A DNA stretch of 5,396 nucleotides, taken from NCBI GenBank assembly GCA_031290535.1, contig JAITNI010000169.1:1-5396 (forward strand), read 5' to 3'. Shown here piece after piece: positions 4,987-5,396 of this stretch; positions within the stretch are counted from its first letter, which is position 1; each line of letters opens with the position of its first letter. The DNA comes from Zoogloeaceae bacterium. GTDB lineage: Bacteria > Pseudomonadota > Gammaproteobacteria > Burkholderiales > Rhodocyclaceae. Made by a program: the position numbers and the translations under genes. The notes under the pieces are model-generated. The model was not told the origin of the DNA, ran no database searches, and worked only from the letters and a program-made list of their open reading frames with translations.

Positions 4987-5396
4987 TCATTCAGCCAAAG
5001 GCTGTAGGGATATGCCCTCCTTCATGACCTCGCTCAAACCATGCTTTTTATACAGCCTGTCATATCTTTTGTCAAGCCGTCGATAAGATGCACCCACCTG
5101 AGTTCCATTCTCATGGTATAGTCTATCCCATTCTTTCCACCTGTTTTCGCAAAAACCTTTTTCGTCCACACCTGTACACGTATACAATAAGAAAATATAA
5201 TTCTGCCCTTTGTTGGACTTTAGACAGGCCCATGAAGTCACGGAACTATCCAATAAAACTCTTCCAAATGTTGGCTTATGAATATTTTTGCTGTCCAGTC
5301 GCAATTCCTTTGTTTTATTGTTATAAGTTATCGTGACGGCTTGTTCAATGACTTGTCTGAAGTCGAGACGAAGATAAACTGTTTTTGATTTAACAG
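4987..5396 (-). CDS. Paralogue B of the small secreted cysteine protein (5' end outside window)
   Basis: The C-terminal 135 residues are visible. The frame stays open to the window edge, so the start and any signal peptide lie beyond 5396. Reading the frame past the internal TTG at 5304 gives VKSKTVYLRLDFRQVIEQ, then AVTITYNN. This matches paralogue A at VKSRTIYL and FRQVIEQ, with a two-residue deletion around its DRPDD. TTG 5304 is therefore not the true start. Over the 95 aligned residues from LRLDS onward, about 61 are identical by my count. The three C-terminal cysteines and the KPTFGRVLLDS, QNYIFL, GFCE, HENG and DKRY segments are kept. The C-terminal tails after GLS differ. No frameshift is seen. 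Function is unknown, and exported like A is inferred. Confidence 0.78.
   Translation of the reverse strand, partial: VKSKTVYLRLDFRQVIEQAVTITYNNKTKELRLDSKNIHKPTFGRVLLDSSVTSWACLKSNKGQNYIFLLYTCTGVDEKGFCENRWKEWDRLYHENGTQVGASYRRLDKRYDRLYKKHGLSEVMKEGISLQPLAE

Noticed and set aside
4987..5304. Paralogue B as a complete 105-residue gene starting at TTG 5304
   Set aside because: Homology to paralogue A continues in frame upstream of 5304 to the window edge, so the gene is longer and truncated only by the window.

Overview
All well-supported genes lie on the minus strand, so the window reads right to left. GcvT and GcvH resemble gamma- or betaproteobacterial proteins: GcvT shares long stretches with the Escherichia coli protein as I remember it. 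The short palindromic intergenic repeats also suit a GC-rich proteobacterium. The genus cannot be told. There is no tRNA, rRNA, CRISPR array, transposase or phage structural gene.

Right end (about 4220-5396) is AT-rich. It holds two tandem, closely related genes for small secreted cysteine-containing proteins. The upstream one (4987-5396) is cut by the window edge and the other (4398-4937) is complete. I recognise no family. Between them and gcvT is a gap of about 300 bases holding a small palindrome, a good sigma-70-type promoter and a roughly 90-base leader that may fold.

Middle (2572-4092) is gcvT-gcvH, encoding the aminomethyltransferase and lipoyl-carrier subunits of the glycine cleavage system. 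They are 24 bases apart and almost certainly co-transcribed. gcvP (P-protein) is not next to them. After a 139-base spacer with two palindromes comes a solitary 402-residue protein with an HsdR-type PD-(D/E)xK nuclease fold (1224-2432). No methylase, specificity subunit or helicase lies beside it.

Left end (1-1223) holds an Ala-rich, helical, FlxA-like protein (297-1124) with its own start region. A sequence there closely fits a flagellar sigma-28 (FliA) promoter at the exact 11-base spacing, and it also settles which start codon is used. Downstream are a strong palindromic repeat and, at the very edge, T-run and G-rich sequence that is either G-quadruplex-forming or an assembly artefact.

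No complete new system is evident. The most interesting leads are the tandem secreted paralogues, the candidate sigma-28-controlled helical protein, the possible gcvT leader structure and the stand-alone HsdR_N protein.
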